A DNA stretch of 64,000 bases, from positions 98,931-162,930 of the forward strand of contig NZ_JACIET010000004.1 of assembly GCF_014197015.1 (NCBI RefSeq), given 5' to 3'. The position numbers and the translations under genes were made by a program. The DNA is from Niveibacterium umoris (GTDB lineage: Bacteria > Pseudomonadota > Gammaproteobacteria > Burkholderiales > Rhodocyclaceae). Positions 48,136 to 58,810 of this stretch are shown piece by piece. Within the stretch, counting starts at the first letter, position 1; each line of letters starts with the position of its first letter. Under the pieces are notes generated by a model. It was not told the origin of the DNA, did no database searches, and worked only from the letters and a program-made list of their open reading frames with translations.

Positions 48136-48765
48136 GTGGCCCAGTACTTTTCGCTTTTCCCCGAGAACCCCCAGCCCCGCCTGTTGCGTCAGGCGGCGGA
48201 GATCATCCGCGATGGCGGGCTGGTCGTATTCCCTACCGATTCCGCCTATGCGCTGGCGGGGCAAACCGGGGACGCGCATCTGATCGATCGCATTCGTCGC
48301 ATCCGCGGTGTGGACGACCGTCACCACCTCACGTTGATGGTGCGCGACCTTTCCGAAATCGCGCATTACGCGCGGGTCGACAACGCGCAGTACCGCCTGC
48401 TCAAGGCGGTGACGCCCGGCCCCTACACCTTCATCCTCGAAGGCACCAAGGAACTGCCGCGCCGCGTGCTGCATCCCAAGCGCAAGACGATCGGAATCCG
48501 CTGCCCGTCGCATCCGGTCGTGGCGGCGCTGCTGGGTGAACTCAACGAGCCCATGCTGACCTCGACGCTGATCCTGCCCGGCGATGATTTGCCGCTCACC
48601 GATGCCGAGGAGATCCGTGAGCGCCTCGAAAAGCTGGTGGATCTGGTGATCGAGGCAGGTGGTTGCGGCCCGGAGGCGACCACGGTTGTCGACCTCACTG
48701 GCGGCGCGCCCGAGGTGATCCGCCGCGGGCTGGGCCCGCTCGGCCCGCTCGGGCTGGACGATTGA
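48136..48765 (+). CDS. YciO-type Sua5/YrdC domain protein
   Basis: A 209-residue YrdC-fold protein with a GTG start. AQYFSLFPENPQPRLLRQA is the YciO opening; VVFPTDSAYALAG, HHLTLMVRDLSE, GPYTFILEGTKELPR and KTIGIRCPSHPV form the nucleotide-binding groove. It is closer to YciO than to TsaC/Sua5, the enzymes of threonylcarbamoyl-AMP synthesis, and YciO activity in tRNA t6A formation is weak or uncertain. It follows the PHP phosphatase, as in E. coli. Confidence 0.85.
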   Translation: MAQYFSLFPENPQPRLLRQAAEIIRDGGLVVFPTDSAYALAGQTGDAHLIDRIRRIRGVDDRHHLTLMVRDLSEIAHYARVDNAQYRLLKAVTPGPYTFILEGTKELPRRVLHPKRKTIGIRCPSHPVVAALLGELNEPMLTSTLILPGDDLPLTDAEEIRERLEKLVDLVIEAGGCGPEATTVVDLTGGAPEVIRRGLGPLGPLGLDD

Positions 48766-48806
48766 GGCGTCTGCTAGACTGCGGTTTTCCAGACACTTAA
48801 CGGGCC

Positions 48807-49460
48807 ATGGACATCGTCCTGACGATTCTGGTTTGGGCGTTCCCTGTCTTGCTTGCGATTACCCTGCACGAGGCCGCGCACGGCTATGCAGCCAGGCATT
48901 TCGGCGACCCGACGGCGTTCCTCGCCGGCCGCATCAGCCTCAATCCGCTGCGCCATATCGATCCGGTCGGCACCATCGCAGTCCCGTTCGGGATCGTGCT
49001 ACTCAACCTTGTGACCGGCGCAAGCTTTCCGCCTTTCGGCTGGGCCAAGGCGGTGCCCGTTGATTTCGGCCGATTGCGTCATCCCAAGCGTGACATGCTG
49101 TGGGTGGCGGCGGCGGGGCCCGCCGCGAACCTCGCGCAGGCATTCGGCTGGGGCCTGATGCTGGGATTGCAGAACGCGCTCGACGGATACGGCGGCGATC
49201 TCTTCTATCAGATGGGTGTCGCCGGCATCATGGTGAATCTGGCGCTGATGCTGCTCAACCTTCTACCCATCCCGCCGCTCGACGGTGGCCGTATCGCGAT
49301 CAGCCTGCTGCCGGCGCCCCTGGCGTATCGTTTCGCGCAGCTTGAACGCTACGGTTTCATGATCCTGATCGCCCTGCTTTACCTGCGTGTGCTCGATTAC
49401 CTGGTGTGGCCGCTGATCGCACCGCTCAAGGCCATCATCATGGCCCTGACCGGAGCCTGA
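48807..49460 (+). CDS. Site-2 protease family (M50) membrane metalloprotease
   Basis: A 217-residue membrane protein with about six hydrophobic segments. The zinc motif HEAAH is in TLHEAAHGYAARHFGDPTAF (first helix), and the second motif NLLPIPPLDGGR is in the penultimate region. It has no PDZ or CBS domain, so it is the compact type. Such proteases cut within membrane spans of regulators or leader peptides; the substrate is unknown. It sits four bases before the trpS start. Confidence 0.9.
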   Translation: MDIVLTILVWAFPVLLAITLHEAAHGYAARHFGDPTAFLAGRISLNPLRHIDPVGTIAVPFGIVLLNLVTGASFPPFGWAKAVPVDFGRLRHPKRDMLWVAAAGPAANLAQAFGWGLMLGLQNALDGYGGDLFYQMGVAGIMVNLALMLLNLLPIPPLDGGRIAISLLPAPLAYRFAQLERYGFMILIALLYLRVLDYLVWPLIAPLKAIIMALTGA

Positions 49461-49464
49461 ACGC

Positions 49465-50667
49465 GTGTACCCGGATCGCGTTCTTTCCGGCATGCGCCCG
49501 ACCGGGCGCCTGCACCTCGGTCACTATCACGGCGTACTCAAGAACTGGGTCGCGCTGCAGACCGAACTGCCCTGTTTCTTCTTCGTCGCCGACTGGCACG
49601 CACTGACCACCAGCTACGACGACCCGAAGGTCATCGCCGAGAGCGTGTGGGACATGGTGATCGACTGGCTCGCTGCCGGCGTCGATCCGAACCAGAGCAC
49701 GCTGTTCCTGCAAAGCCGGGTGCTGGAGCATGCCGAGCTGCATCTGCTGCTGTCGATGATGACGCCGCAGGGCTGGCTGGAGCGGGTGCCAACCTACAAG
49801 GACCAGCAGGAGCGCCTTTCGCACAAGGATCTCTCGACCTACGGCTTTCTTGGCTATCCGTTGCTGCAGAGCGCCGACATCCTGATCTACCGCGCGAGCC
49901 ATGTGCCGGTGGGTGAGGATCAGGTGCCGCATATCGAACTGACGCGCGAGATCGCGCGCCGCTTCAATCACCTCTATGGCCGCGAACCGGGTTTTGAGAA
50001 CAAGGCACGCGAGGCGCTGCGGCAGCTTGGCAGCAAACGCGGGCGTTTGTACGAGGAACTGCGCGTGCGATTCCAGCAGGAAGGCGATGTCGAGGCGCTG
50101 GAGCAGGCGCAGGCGGTGATCGACGAATGCCAGAGCCTGTCGCATGGCGATCGCGAGCGCCTTTTCGGTTATCTCGAAGGCGGCGGCAAGGTGATCCTTG
50201 CCGAACCTGAGGCGCGTCTGACCGAAGCCTGCCGGCTGGGCGGGTTGGACGGGCAGAAGATGTCGAAGTCTTACAACAACACGATCTTCCTGCGCGAAGA
50301 GGCGGCATCGATCGAGCGCAAGATCCGCACGATGAAAACCGACCCGGCGCGCGCGCGGCGCACCGACCCCGGCAATCCTGAAAACTGCCCGGTGTGGCAG
50401 TTCCATGTGCTCTACTCGGACGATGCAACGCGCGGTTGGGTGCAGCAGGGGTGCCGTTCGGCAGGCATAGGCTGCCTCGATTGCAAGCAACCTGTGATTG
50501 ACGCGGTGGTCGCCGAGCAGTCGGTGATGAGCGAACGCGCGCAGCGCTACCTCGACGATCCGGCGCTGGTGCGCAACATCATCGCCGACGGTTGCGAACG
50601 TGCGCGCAAGCTGGCGCAGGAAACCATGCGTGACGTTCGCGAGGCCATGGGCCTCGACTACAGCTGA
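49465..50667 (+). CDS. trpS: Tryptophan-tRNA ligase (long form)
   Basis: A 400-residue class I synthetase that charges tRNA-Trp. HLGHYHG at 17-23 is the HIGH motif and KMSKS is at 265-269. At about 400 residues it is longer than the common 330-residue form; an insertion (about 190-255, LRQLGSKRGRLYEELRVRFQ onward) precedes KMSKS, and an 'ENCPVWQFH' segment follows it. GTG is the start, directly after the M50 gene. The DLSTYGFLGYPLLQSADILIY strand is conserved. Confidence 0.94.
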   Translation: MYPDRVLSGMRPTGRLHLGHYHGVLKNWVALQTELPCFFFVADWHALTTSYDDPKVIAESVWDMVIDWLAAGVDPNQSTLFLQSRVLEHAELHLLLSMMTPQGWLERVPTYKDQQERLSHKDLSTYGFLGYPLLQSADILIYRASHVPVGEDQVPHIELTREIARRFNHLYGREPGFENKAREALRQLGSKRGRLYEELRVRFQQEGDVEALEQAQAVIDECQSLSHGDRERLFGYLEGGGKVILAEPEARLTEACRLGGLDGQKMSKSYNNTIFLREEAASIERKIRTMKTDPARARRTDPGNPENCPVWQFHVLYSDDATRGWVQQGCRSAGIGCLDCKQPVIDAVVAEQSVMSERAQRYLDDPALVRNIIADGCERARKLAQETMRDVREAMGLDYS

Positions 50668-50683
50668 GGCGAGCGGGCGAATC

Positions 50684-51517
50684 GTGAGCGAAGCCGATCT
50701 CGCGCTCGACCTGCGCCCCCATGACGAGGGGCTGCCGCCCGCGCTGGCGCGCATCTACGGCGAATCCCTGTTCGAGCTGCCGAAGGATCTCTACATCCCG
50801 CCCGATGCGCTGCAGGTGTTCCTCGAGGCTTTCGAAGGGCCGCTCGACCTGCTGCTCTACCTGATCCGCAAGGCGAACATCAACGTCCTCGACATTCCGA
50901 TGGCGCCGCTCACCGCGCAATATCTGAAGTATGTCGAGGCGATGCGGCGGGGCAATCTCGAACTCGCGGCCGAATACCTGTTGATGGCGGCGATGCTGCT
51001 GGAGATCAAGTCGCGCATGCTGTTGCCGCGTCCCAAACACGAAGCGGAAGGTGAAGAGGAAGACCCGCGTGCGGAGTTGGTGCGTCGCCTGCTCGAATAC
51101 GAGCAGATGAAGCTCGCCGGCGCGCGACTCGATGCGTTGCCGCGAGTCGAGCGGGACTATGAGTGGGTGACAGTATGGGTGGCGGAAAAGGTCGCCGAGC
51201 GTCTCCCCGAGGTCAGTCTTCATGATCTGCAGGCGGCCTGGCTCGGCTTGGTACGCAAAGCCAAGCTGATGCGGCACCACACGATCAAGCGCGAAGAACT
51301 GTCGGTGCGCGAGCGCATGACGACGATCATGCGCCAGCTCGGTGGCGGCCAATTTCAGCCGTTCGAAGCGCTTTTCGATCACGACGCCGGGGTGCCGATG
51401 CTGGTGGTCAGCTTTCTCGCCGTGCTGGAACTGGTCAAGGAGCGCCTCGTTGTGGTCAGCCAGGTGGCACCCTTGGAGCCAATTTATGTCAGACTTAACA
51501 CCTCGGATGCCGATTGA
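50684..51517 (+). CDS. scpA: Segregation and condensation protein A
   Basis: A 277-residue kleisin that bridges the SMC dimer and ScpB in chromosome condensation. The N-terminal SMC-neck segment is [20 protein letters not shown], followed by [15 protein letters not shown] and [20 protein letters not shown]. The C-terminal winged helix includes [12 protein letters not shown] and [19 protein letters not shown] at 50684 is the chosen start; earlier frame positions lie inside trpS. It overlaps scpB by 32 bp. Confidence 0.92.
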   Translation: MSEADLALDLRPHDEGLPPALARIYGESLFELPKDLYIPPDALQVFLEAFEGPLDLLLYLIRKANINVLDIPMAPLTAQYLKYVEAMRRGNLELAAEYLLMAAMLLEIKSRMLLPRPKHEAEGEEEDPRAELVRRLLEYEQMKLAGARLDALPRVERDYEWVTVWVAEKVAERLPEVSLHDLQAAWLGLVRKAKLMRHHTIKREELSVRERMTTIMRQLGGGQFQPFEALFDHDAGVPMLVVSFLAVLELVKERLVVVSQVAPLEPIYVRLNTSDAD

Positions 51518-52118
51518 CTCGAATATTTCGGTCCCGACCGAAGATTCGATAGACTTCGAACTTGCCTTGCGCGTGCTTGAGGCGGCCTTGTTGGCTGCCG
51601 CCGAACCGCTCGCAATGGCCGAGCTGCGCAGGCTCTTCGACGACCAGCTGGAAGCGGACCTGATCCGCCGTCTGCTCGAAGCCTTGCGTGAGCGCTGGAA
51701 TGATCGCGGCGCCGAACTGGTTCAACTGGCGACTGGCTGGCGGTTTCGCACCCGTGCGGAATACCAACCCTATCTCGACCGGTTGCGCGAACAGAAACCG
51801 CCGAAGTATTCGCGTGCAGTACTGGAAACCCTGGCGATCATCGCCTACCGGCAACCGGTCACGCGTGGCGACATTGAAGATATTCGCGGTGTTGCCGTAT
51901 CTCCGAACGTACTGAAGACGCTGGAATCACGTGGCTGGGTCGACGTTGTTGGCCATCGCGAAACACCGGGCCGCCCGGGGTTGTATGCCACGACGCGACG
52001 ATTCCTGGATGAACTGGGCCTGCGCAGCCTCACCGAGCTGCCGCCTCTGGCCGAAATTGAAAAGGTGATGGACCTTGTCGATACCGCAACGCAAGCCGCG
52101 CCCGCCGCGGCGGAATGA
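51486..52118 (+). CDS. scpB: Segregation and condensation protein B
   Basis: A 210-residue ScpA partner made of two winged-helix domains. [20 protein letters not shown] starts the first; [40 protein letters not shown] and [18 protein letters not shown] mark the second. GGAG before the ATG at 51486 supports this start within the scpA 3' end. The scpA-scpB-rluB order with overlaps is common in proteobacteria. Confidence 0.93.
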   Translation: MSDLTPRMPIDSNISVPTEDSIDFELALRVLEAALLAAAEPLAMAELRRLFDDQLEADLIRRLLEALRERWNDRGAELVQLATGWRFRTRAEYQPYLDRLREQKPPKYSRAVLETLAIIAYRQPVTRGDIEDIRGVAVSPNVLKTLESRGWVDVVGHRETPGRPGLYATTRRFLDELGLRSLTELPPLAEIEKVMDLVDTATQAAPAAAE

Positions 52119-53433
52119 CAACGCACCGGCCGGCCGTCGTGGCCGTGGCGTCAAGGCGCAAGCCGAGGCTTACGAGCCGCAGCGCCTGCACAAACTGCTC
52201 GCCGAGGCGGGCTACGGTTCGCGCCGCGAACTGGAAGAATGGATCATCGCCGGGCGCATCAGCGTAAATGGCCTGCCAGCGGGCGTGGGTCAGAAGATCG
52301 GCCCGGGCGACCGCATCAAGATCAATGGCAAGCTGGTGAACATCCGCTTCACCGAACGCGCTCCGCGCGTGCTCATGTACCACAAGCCCGAGGGCGAAAT
52401 CGTCAGCCGCGACGACCCGGAAGGCCGCCCTACCGTGTTCGAACGCCTGCCGGTGCTCAATCGCGGTCGCTGGATCGCAATTGGCCGGCTCGATTTCAAT
52501 ACTTCCGGGCTGTTGCTGTTCACCAGCAACGGCGATCTTGCCAACCGCATGATGCATCCGCGCTACGAGCTCGAACGCGAGTACGCGGTGCGAGTGATCG
52601 GCGAACTGACCGAGGAGCAGCAAGCGACGCTGACGACCGGCGTTGCGCTGGAGGATGGCGAGGCGCGCTTCAACTCGCTGCACGACGGTGGTGGCGAGGG
52701 TAGCAATCACTGGTACCGCGTCACGATCTCCGAAGGTCGCAACCGCGAGGTGCGCCGCATGTTCGAAGCGGTCGGCCTCACGGTGAGCCGGCTCATGCGT
52801 GTTCGTTACGGCCCGGTGCAATTGCCGCGCCAACTCAAGCGGGGTGCCTGGGCTGAAATGTCCGACGCCGACGTGCGTGCCCTGATGGCGGCACTTCCCG
52901 AAGTCGTAGAGCCGGAGTCGCCGTTCGCCGAGCCGGACGAACACCAGCTCGAGGCCGATATGGAGGCCGAAGATGCGGAGGCGTGGGCCAAGGCGCAGCG
53001 GTTGAAGGTGCCCGGTGTGCGTCCGCTGGCGGATATCGGCGCGCCACCGCGTCCGGCGGGTCGTGGCCCCAAGCCCGGAGCTGGCAGTGGCCCTCGCCGC
53101 CGCGGCGCGCCGCAGGCGGGCGAACAGCGGCCGCGCGGCAACGGTGGTCGACCACAGCGCAAGGCGGGCGATGGAATGCCTGGTGGCGATGCGAGGCCCG
53201 ATGTGCCGGCCGGCGACGGTGGGCGTGCGGAGTCTGGCAATGGCGAACGGCGGCGTCCCCGATCTGGCAAACCGAAACGGCCGCAGGGCGCGCCACGGCC
53301 GCCGAAACCCGCCGGCGAAGGTGTCCCGCCCGGCGTCGAAGGCGTGTCATCGAAGCCAGACGGTGAGCAGGCAGCCCGCAAGCGCTCGGGCGGTCGCGGG
53401 CGTCGGCCACGCAAGCCGCCGGTTGCTGAGTGA
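52075..53433 (+). CDS. rluB: 23S rRNA pseudouridine synthase RluB with long basic tail
   Basis: A 452-residue enzyme that forms pseudouridine 2605 in 23S rRNA. An S4 domain (about 37-85, [20 protein letters not shown]) precedes the catalytic domain with Asp140 in [33 protein letters not shown] is the RluB/E/F signature. The core ends near 290, after which some 150 residues are rich in Pro, Gly and Arg with no fold visible. The TTG start overlaps scpB by 44 bp, and no better start lies before the S4 domain. Confidence 0.9.
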   Translation: MSIPQRKPRPPRRNDNAPAGRRGRGVKAQAEAYEPQRLHKLLAEAGYGSRRELEEWIIAGRISVNGLPAGVGQKIGPGDRIKINGKLVNIRFTERAPRVLMYHKPEGEIVSRDDPEGRPTVFERLPVLNRGRWIAIGRLDFNTSGLLLFTSNGDLANRMMHPRYELEREYAVRVIGELTEEQQATLTTGVALEDGEARFNSLHDGGGEGSNHWYRVTISEGRNREVRRMFEAVGLTVSRLMRVRYGPVQLPRQLKRGAWAEMSDADVRALMAALPEVVEPESPFAEPDEHQLEADMEAEDAEAWAKAQRLKVPGVRPLADIGAPPRPAGRGPKPGAGSGPRRRGAPQAGEQRPRGNGGRPQRKAGDGMPGGDARPDVPAGDGGRAESGNGERRRPRSGKPKRPQGAPRPPKPAGEGVPPGVEGVSSKPDGEQAARKRSGGRGRRPRKPPVAE

Positions 53434-53438
53434 ACTGA

Positions 53439-53467
53439 TTTACCTGGGCCGCGAGGTCTGATAAACT
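53439..53467 (+). promoter_or_regulatory. Candidate promoter of the rimP-nusA-infB operon
   Basis: TTTACC (53439-53444) and TAAACT (53462-53467) are spaced by 17 bases, four of six matches each. It lies just after rluB and before two leader hairpins. Confidence 0.45.
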
Positions 53468-53487
53468 CTCGCCGGTTATACGATCTG

Positions 53488-53518
53488 GCGGCCGCTTATG
53501 TGGCCGCGTTCGGTTTTT
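53488..53518 (+). terminator. First leader hairpin before rimP
   Basis: GCGGCCGC (53488-53495) pairs with GTGGCCGC (53500-53507), with one G-T pair, around TTAT. GTTCGG and five T residues follow. It could be an attenuator or the end of rluB. Confidence 0.55.
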
Positions 53519-53522
53519 CTAG

Positions 53523-53545
53523 AGTGGGCATTACGCCCACTTTTT
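53523..53545 (+). terminator. Second leader hairpin before rimP (intrinsic terminator)
   Basis: AGTGGGC (53523-53529) pairs with GCCCACT (53535-53541) around ATTAC, followed directly by T residues to 53545. It ends 14 bases before the rimP start, so any rimP-nusA transcript from upstream must pass it. This is the layout of the rimP leader attenuator described in gammaproteobacteria. Confidence 0.75.
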
Positions 53546-53559
53546 GTTTCTAGCGGCGC

Positions 53560-53988
53560 ATGGATCTGAAACAACTGATTGAAAAGACGGCAGAGGGCTT
53601 GGGCTTCGAGGTGATCGACATCGAATCGTCACCGCGCGGGCGGCTGCTGCGTGTCTTTATCGACAAGCCCGACGGTATCGATGTCGATGATTGCGCAACG
53701 GTCAGCAACCAGCTGACGCGCCTTTTCGAAGTCGAGAACATCGACTACGACCGGCTGGAAGTCTCGTCGCCCGGGCTTGATCGTCCTTTGACCAAACTGG
53801 CGCATTTTGAGCGCTTCGTTGGCGAGCAGGTTCAGATGCGCGTGCGGATTCCGGTCGGCAACCAGCGCAATTTCACTGGTGCTCTGCACGGTGTCGAGGG
53901 CGATACCGTGGTTCTGGCAACTGCAACAGGTGAGCAACGGTTCGCGTTCGACGATATCGAGCGGGCGCGGATTGTTCCCAAGTTTTGA
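53560..53988 (+). CDS. rimP: Ribosome maturation factor RimP
   Basis: A 142-residue factor for 30S assembly that acts on the S12/S19 region. The N-terminal domain has GFEVIDIESSPRGRLLRVFI and DGIDVDDCATVSNQLTRLF; EVSSPGLDRPL is the family hallmark, followed by a C-terminal SH3-like domain (about 90-142). It is first in rimP-nusA-infB, 21 bp before nusA. Confidence 0.95.
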   Translation: MDLKQLIEKTAEGLGFEVIDIESSPRGRLLRVFIDKPDGIDVDDCATVSNQLTRLFEVENIDYDRLEVSSPGLDRPLTKLAHFERFVGEQVQMRVRIPVGNQRNFTGALHGVEGDTVVLATATGEQRFAFDDIERARIVPKF

Positions 53989-54009
53989 GAGAGTTGAGGG
54001 GTTGATGCA

Positions 54010-55482
54010 ATGAGCCGCGAGGTGTTGCTGCTTGTCGACGCGCTGTCGCGCGAGAAGAACGTTTCAAAAGAGATCGTGTTCCAGGCGCTGGAATCTGCGC
54101 TGGCCTCTGCCACCAAGAAGCGCATTCATGACGATTCCGATGTGCGCGTAACGATCGATCGCGAAACCGGCGAGCACGAAGCAGTGCGTCGCTGGGTGGT
54201 TCTTCCGGATGCCGAGGTGACGAACGATGAGTCCGAAATGGGCATCATCGACGCGCGCGAACAGTTTCCGGACATCCAGGTTGGCGAATATGTCGAAGAG
54301 GCGCTGGAGCCGATCGACTTCGGTCGTATCGGTGCGCAGGCGGCCAAGCAGGTGATCCTGCAGCGTATCCGCGATGCTGAACGTGAGCAGATCCTCAACG
54401 ACTTCCTCGAGCGCGGTGAGCATCTGGTCACCGGCAACATCAAGCGGATGGAGCGTGGCAACGCGATCGTCGAAGTCGGGCGCCTTGAAGCTGTGCTGCC
54501 CAAGGATCAGATGGTGCCCAAGGAAAACCTGCGCGTCGGCGACCGCACGCGTGCCTTCCTGAAAGAAATCTCGCGCGGCGCGCGCGGCCCCCAGCTGATC
54601 CTGTCGCGCACGGCACCGGAATTTGTCATCAAGCTGTTCGAGCTCGAAGTGCCGGAAATGGAAGATGGGCTGCTGGAGATCAAGGCCTGCGCCCGCGACC
54701 CCGGCATGCGTTCCAAGATTGCCGTGAAAGCAAACGATGCCCGCATCGATCCAATCGGCACCTGCGTCGGCTTGCGTGGCTCGCGTGTCACCGCGGTTCG
54801 TAACGAACTCGGCGGCGAAAACATCGACATCGTCTTGTGGTCGGCCGACCCGGCTGAATTCGTCATCAAGGCGCTCGCACCGGCCGAAGTCTCTTCGATC
54901 GTGGTCGACGAAGAGGCGCATGCGATGGATGTGGTGGTCGACGAGAGCAATCTCGCAATTGCCATTGGCCGTGGCGGCCAGAACGTCAAGCTGGCTTCCG
55001 AGTTGACGGGCTGGCAGATCAACCTGATGACGGTGGAAGAGAGCGCGCAGAAGAGCGAGGCCGAGCGTGGCCGTCTGCGCAACGCATTTACCGAGAAACT
55101 GGATGTCGATAGCGAAGTTGCCGACATCCTGATCGACGAAGGCTTTACTTCCCTTGAGGAAATCGCCTACGTCCCGCTATCTGAAATGCTGGAAATCGAA
55201 GCCTTTGACGAAGAGACGGTCAACGAACTGCGGACACGTGCCCGCAATGTTCTGCTGACCGAAGCCATCGTCAGCGAGGAGCAACTCGAGCAGGTCGCTG
55301 AAGACCTGCTGGCACTCGAAGGCATGGACAAGCCACTCGCCGCCAAACTGGCGCGCGCTGGCGTTAAAACCCGTGACGATCTTGCCGACCTTGCCGTCGA
55401 TGAGCTGACTGAAATCGCGGGTATCACCGACGAAAGTGCGAAGGCCCTGATTACCAAGGCCCGGGCGCACTGGTTCGAGTAA
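54010..55482 (+). CDS. nusA: Transcription termination/antitermination factor NusA
   Basis: A 490-residue RNA polymerase-binding protein. The N-terminal domain (1-130) is followed by S1 ([20 protein letters not shown] near 138), two KH domains (about 200-345, with [14 protein letters not shown] and [14 protein letters not shown]), and two C-terminal acidic repeats ([40 protein letters not shown]). It governs pausing, termination and rRNA antitermination, and may regulate its own leader hairpins, which is inference. Confidence 0.97.
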   Translation: MSREVLLLVDALSREKNVSKEIVFQALESALASATKKRIHDDSDVRVTIDRETGEHEAVRRWVVLPDAEVTNDESEMGIIDAREQFPDIQVGEYVEEALEPIDFGRIGAQAAKQVILQRIRDAEREQILNDFLERGEHLVTGNIKRMERGNAIVEVGRLEAVLPKDQMVPKENLRVGDRTRAFLKEISRGARGPQLILSRTAPEFVIKLFELEVPEMEDGLLEIKACARDPGMRSKIAVKANDARIDPIGTCVGLRGSRVTAVRNELGGENIDIVLWSADPAEFVIKALAPAEVSSIVVDEEAHAMDVVVDESNLAIAIGRGGQNVKLASELTGWQINLMTVEESAQKSEAERGRLRNAFTEKLDVDSEVADILIDEGFTSLEEIAYVPLSEMLEIEAFDEETVNELRTRARNVLLTEAIVSEEQLEQVAEDLLALEGMDKPLAAKLARAGVKTRDDLADLAVDELTEIAGITDESAKALITKARAHWFE

Positions 55483-55501
55483 GACGGAGGTTGTTTCGGT
55501 T

Positions 55502-58300
55502 ATGGCAGAAATGAGCGTGGCGCAGTTCGCCAGCGAGCTGAGGATGCCTGCATCCGTATTGCTTGAACAATTGCAGAAAGCCGGCGTTTCGAAATCGAGC
55601 GAAAGCGACTCGGTCAGCGAGACTGACAAGGCGCGTTTGCTAGATTACCTGCGCCGCTCTCACGGTGAGACCGCGCCCAAGGCGAAGATCACCCTGACGC
55701 GCAAGCAGACTTCGGAAATCAAGGCGTCGGATTCGACCGGCAAGGCCCGTACGATTCAGGTCGAGGTGCGCAAGAAGCGCGTTTTCGTCAAACGCGATCC
55801 TTCCGAACTGGTCGCCGAAGGCATGGGGCACGCAGAGTCGGACGAGGCACTCGATCACTCGGTGGTCGCTGAACTCGAGGCTCCTGCTGAAATCGAGCAT
55901 GAGGTGTTCGCCGAGGTGGCTGTGCCTGCTGCCGAACCTGAGCCGGTACCGGTCGCAGAGCCTGAGCCCGTGCTTGCGGTTGAGCCTGAGCCCGTTGTCG
56001 AGCCCGAGCCCGCGCCGGAACCTGAAATCGCGGTCGCCGAACCTGAGAGCATCGAGGCGCCAGCGCCGCAGCCGGCTGCAGAAGCGACCCCGGTGCAGCG
56101 TTCGATTCAGGACATGCTTTCGCCCGAAGAGCGCGCGGTTCGTGAACGCGAAGCGCGTCGTGCCGCCGAACTCGCCCGTATTCAGGCAGAAGAATTGCGC
56201 TTGAAGCAGGCGCGGGAAGCTCGCAAGAAAGCCGACGAAGAGGCCGCCCGCCAGCGTGCGCTTGAGGCTGCGGAAAAAGCGCGCCAGCCGGCTCCTGCCG
56301 CAGCTGCGCCAGCAGGAAAATCCGGCACGCTGCACAAGCCGGTCAAGGCCGAAGGCGCCAAGGAAGAGAAGAAGGCTCCCGCCAAGAAAAACGAGCGCGA
56401 GGATGATTCGAAGCGCCGTCAGATCAAGACGCGCGGAGACGCTGGCGGCGGTGCTGCCGGTTGGCGCGGTGCGCGCGGTGGTGGCCGTCATGGCAAGGAC
56501 AACAGCCGGCAGCAGGACACCAATTTCCATGCGCCGACTGAGCCGATCGTGCGCGAAGTCCACGTGCCCGAGACGATCTCGGTAGCGGATCTGGCGCACA
56601 AGATGGCGATCAAGGCCACCGAGCTCATCAAGCAGATGATGAAGCTGGGTCAGATGGTCACCATCAATCAGGTGCTGGACCAGGAAACGGCGATGATCCT
56701 CGTCGAGGAGATGGGGCATCAGGCGATCGCTGCCAAGCTCGACGATCCGGAAGCTCTGCTCGACGAATCGCAGCAGAAGGATGTCGAGGCGTTGCCGCGT
56801 GCTCCGGTGGTGACCGTGATGGGTCACGTCGACCACGGCAAGACGTCGTTGCTCGACCACATCCGGCGCGCCAAGGTGGCCGCGGGTGAGGCTGGCGGAA
56901 TTACGCAGCACATTGGCGCTTACCACGTCGAAACCGAGCGTGGCGTCGTGACCTTCCTCGATACGCCTGGCCACGAGGCCTTCACGGCCATGCGTGCGCG
57001 TGGTGCGAAGGCGACGGACATCGTGATTCTGGTGGTCGCCGCAGACGATGGCGTGATGCCGCAAACCAAGGAAGCGATCCACCATGCTAAGGCCGCGGGT
57101 GTCCCGCTCGTGGTTGCGATCAACAAGATGGACAAGCCGGGCGCTCAGCCGGACCGCGTCAAGCAGGAGTTGATTGCAGAGGGCGTTGTTCCTGAAGAGT
57201 ACGGCGGCGATTCGCCCTTCGTGCCGGTGTCTGCGAAGACCGGCATGGGCATCGACGACCTGCTCGAAAACCTCTTGCTGCAGGCAGAAGTGCTGGAACT
57301 GACGGCGCCGGTCGAAGCGCCTGCCAAGGGCTTGATCATCGAAGCGCGTCTCGACAAGGGGCGTGGCCCGGTCGCCACGATGCTGGTGCAAAGCGGCACG
57401 CTCAAGCGGGGTGATGTGGTGCTTGCCGGTGCAACTTTCGGCAAGATCCGCGCGATGCTCGACGAGAATGGCAAGCCGATCAACGAAGCTGGCCCCTCGA
57501 TTCCGGTCGAGATCCTGGGTCTCTCGGACGTGCCGGCTGCAGGCGACGACGCAATCGCTCTGGCCGACGAACGCAAGGCACGCGAAATCGCGCTCTTCCG
57601 TCAGGGCAAGTTCCGCGACGTCAAGCTGGCGAAGCAGCAGGCTGCCAAGCTTGAGAACATGTTCGAGCAGATGAAGGAAGGCGAGGTCAAATCGCTGCCG
57701 CTCATCATCAAGGCCGACGTTCAGGGTTCGCAGGAAGCGCTGGTTCACGCGCTTACCAAGCTCTCTACCGAAGAGGTGCGGGTTCAGGTCATCCATGCGG
57801 CAGTCGGCGGCATCACCGAAAGTGACGTCAACCTCGCGCAGGCCTCGAAGGCCGTCATCATCGGCTTCAATACGCGTGCCGATGCGGGTGCGCGCAAGAC
57901 CGCCGAGAACTTCGATGTCGATATCCGCTACTACAACATCATTTACGATGCCGTCGATGATGTGAAGGCAGCCTTGTCCGGCATGCTGGCGCCGGAAAAG
58001 CGCGAAGAGATCATCGGTACCGTGGAAATCCGCCAGGTTTTCCGCATCTCGAAGGTCGGTGCGGTTGCGGGCTGTTACGTGCTGGATGGCAACGTCAAGC
58101 GCAACGCCCGCGTGCGGGTACTGCGCAACAATGTCGTGGTTCACGACGGCGAACTCGAGTCGCTCAAGCGGTTCAAGGACGACGTCAAGGAAGTGAAGTT
58201 CGGCTTCGAGTGCGGTCTGCAGATCAAGAACTTCAACGACATCATGGAAGGCGATCACCTGGAAGTGTACGAGATCCAGGAAATCGCACGTACGCTCTGA
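55502..58300 (+). CDS. infB: Translation initiation factor IF-2
   Basis: A 932-residue GTPase that brings initiator tRNA to the 30S subunit. A short IF2 N-terminal domain (1-55) is followed by a long Glu-Pro-Ala-rich linker (about 138-200, many AEPEPV-type repeats) and Lys/Arg-rich helix. The second IF2_N domain is near 358-410, and the G domain has GHVDHGKT at 441-448, DTPGHE and NKMD. Beta-barrel and C-terminal tRNA-binding domains complete it. It is 19 bp after nusA. Confidence 0.97.
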   Translation: MAEMSVAQFASELRMPASVLLEQLQKAGVSKSSESDSVSETDKARLLDYLRRSHGETAPKAKITLTRKQTSEIKASDSTGKARTIQVEVRKKRVFVKRDPSELVAEGMGHAESDEALDHSVVAELEAPAEIEHEVFAEVAVPAAEPEPVPVAEPEPVLAVEPEPVVEPEPAPEPEIAVAEPESIEAPAPQPAAEATPVQRSIQDMLSPEERAVREREARRAAELARIQAEELRLKQAREARKKADEEAARQRALEAAEKARQPAPAAAAPAGKSGTLHKPVKAEGAKEEKKAPAKKNEREDDSKRRQIKTRGDAGGGAAGWRGARGGGRHGKDNSRQQDTNFHAPTEPIVREVHVPETISVADLAHKMAIKATELIKQMMKLGQMVTINQVLDQETAMILVEEMGHQAIAAKLDDPEALLDESQQKDVEALPRAPVVTVMGHVDHGKTSLLDHIRRAKVAAGEAGGITQHIGAYHVETERGVVTFLDTPGHEAFTAMRARGAKATDIVILVVAADDGVMPQTKEAIHHAKAAGVPLVVAINKMDKPGAQPDRVKQELIAEGVVPEEYGGDSPFVPVSAKTGMGIDDLLENLLLQAEVLELTAPVEAPAKGLIIEARLDKGRGPVATMLVQSGTLKRGDVVLAGATFGKIRAMLDENGKPINEAGPSIPVEILGLSDVPAAGDDAIALADERKAREIALFRQGKFRDVKLAKQQAAKLENMFEQMKEGEVKSLPLIIKADVQGSQEALVHALTKLSTEEVRVQVIHAAVGGITESDVNLAQASKAVIIGFNTRADAGARKTAENFDVDIRYYNIIYDAVDDVKAALSGMLAPEKREEIIGTVEIRQVFRISKVGAVAGCYVLDGNVKRNARVRVLRNNVVVHDGELESLKRFKDDVKEVKFGFECGLQIKNFNDIMEGDHLEVYEIQEIARTL

Positions 58301-58322
58301 TCCGCGTCGCGGTGGAGTGCCG

Positions 58323-58352
58323 ACGGGCCCCGTGACGGGGCCCGTTGTGTTT
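58323..58352 (+). terminator. Hairpin between infB and rbfA
   Basis: ACGGGCCCCG (58323-58332) pairs perfectly with CGGGGCCCGT (58336-58345) around TGA, then TGTGTTT. The T tract is weak, so partial termination or a processing role is likely. Confidence 0.55.
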
Positions 58353-58384
58353 GACGCCTCTCGCGAGAGGGCAGGAGTAGCTGT

Positions 58385-58810
58385 ATGGCAAAGACGTTTT
58401 CACGTGGCGATCGGGTTGCCGAGCAAATCCGCCGCGAACTTGCCGAATTGATCCGCATGGAGGTCAAGGATCCCCGGGTCGGATTTGTCACGCTGACCTC
58501 GGTGGAGGTGAGCCCGGATTACTCGCACGCCAAAGTGTTCTTCACGACGATGGAAGGCGAGCGGGCGGTACCCGAACTCGCGCAAGGCTTGCGCCGCGCG
58601 AGCGGCTTTCTGCGTCGCGAACTCGGTCGGCGAATTCGCATCCACACGATCCCGGATCTGCACTGGGTGTATGACCGTTCGGTCGAACGTGGCGCCCAGC
58701 TCTCTGCCTTGATTGACGCGGCTGTGCGCAGCGACGCAGCCCATAGCGCCGACATTTCCGGTGACGACGAAATCGATGTGCCGCCTGCGGACGAGAACCC
58801 CAGCGCATGA
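58385..58810 (+). CDS. rbfA: 30S ribosome-binding factor A
   Basis: A 141-residue KH-like cold-adaptation factor that matures 16S rRNA 5' end. RVAEQIRRELAELIRMEVKD, RVGFVTLTSVEVSPDYSHAK and LRRELGRRIRIHTIPDLHW are the family pattern; residues 110-141 are an acidic tail. Its stop overlaps truB by 4 bp. A good ribosome site (AGGAG) precedes the ATG. Confidence 0.95.
   Translation: MAKTFSRGDRVAEQIRRELAELIRMEVKDPRVGFVTLTSVEVSPDYSHAKVFFTTMEGERAVPELAQGLRRASGFLRRELGRRIRIHTIPDLHWVYDRSVERGAQLSALIDAAVRSDAAHSADISGDDEIDVPPADENPSA

Noticed and set aside
55640..58258. An 872-codon open frame opposite infB, and a 760-codon frame opposite pnp (60070-62352).
   Set aside because: Both are products of high GC at third codon positions; no domain or ribosome site supports them.
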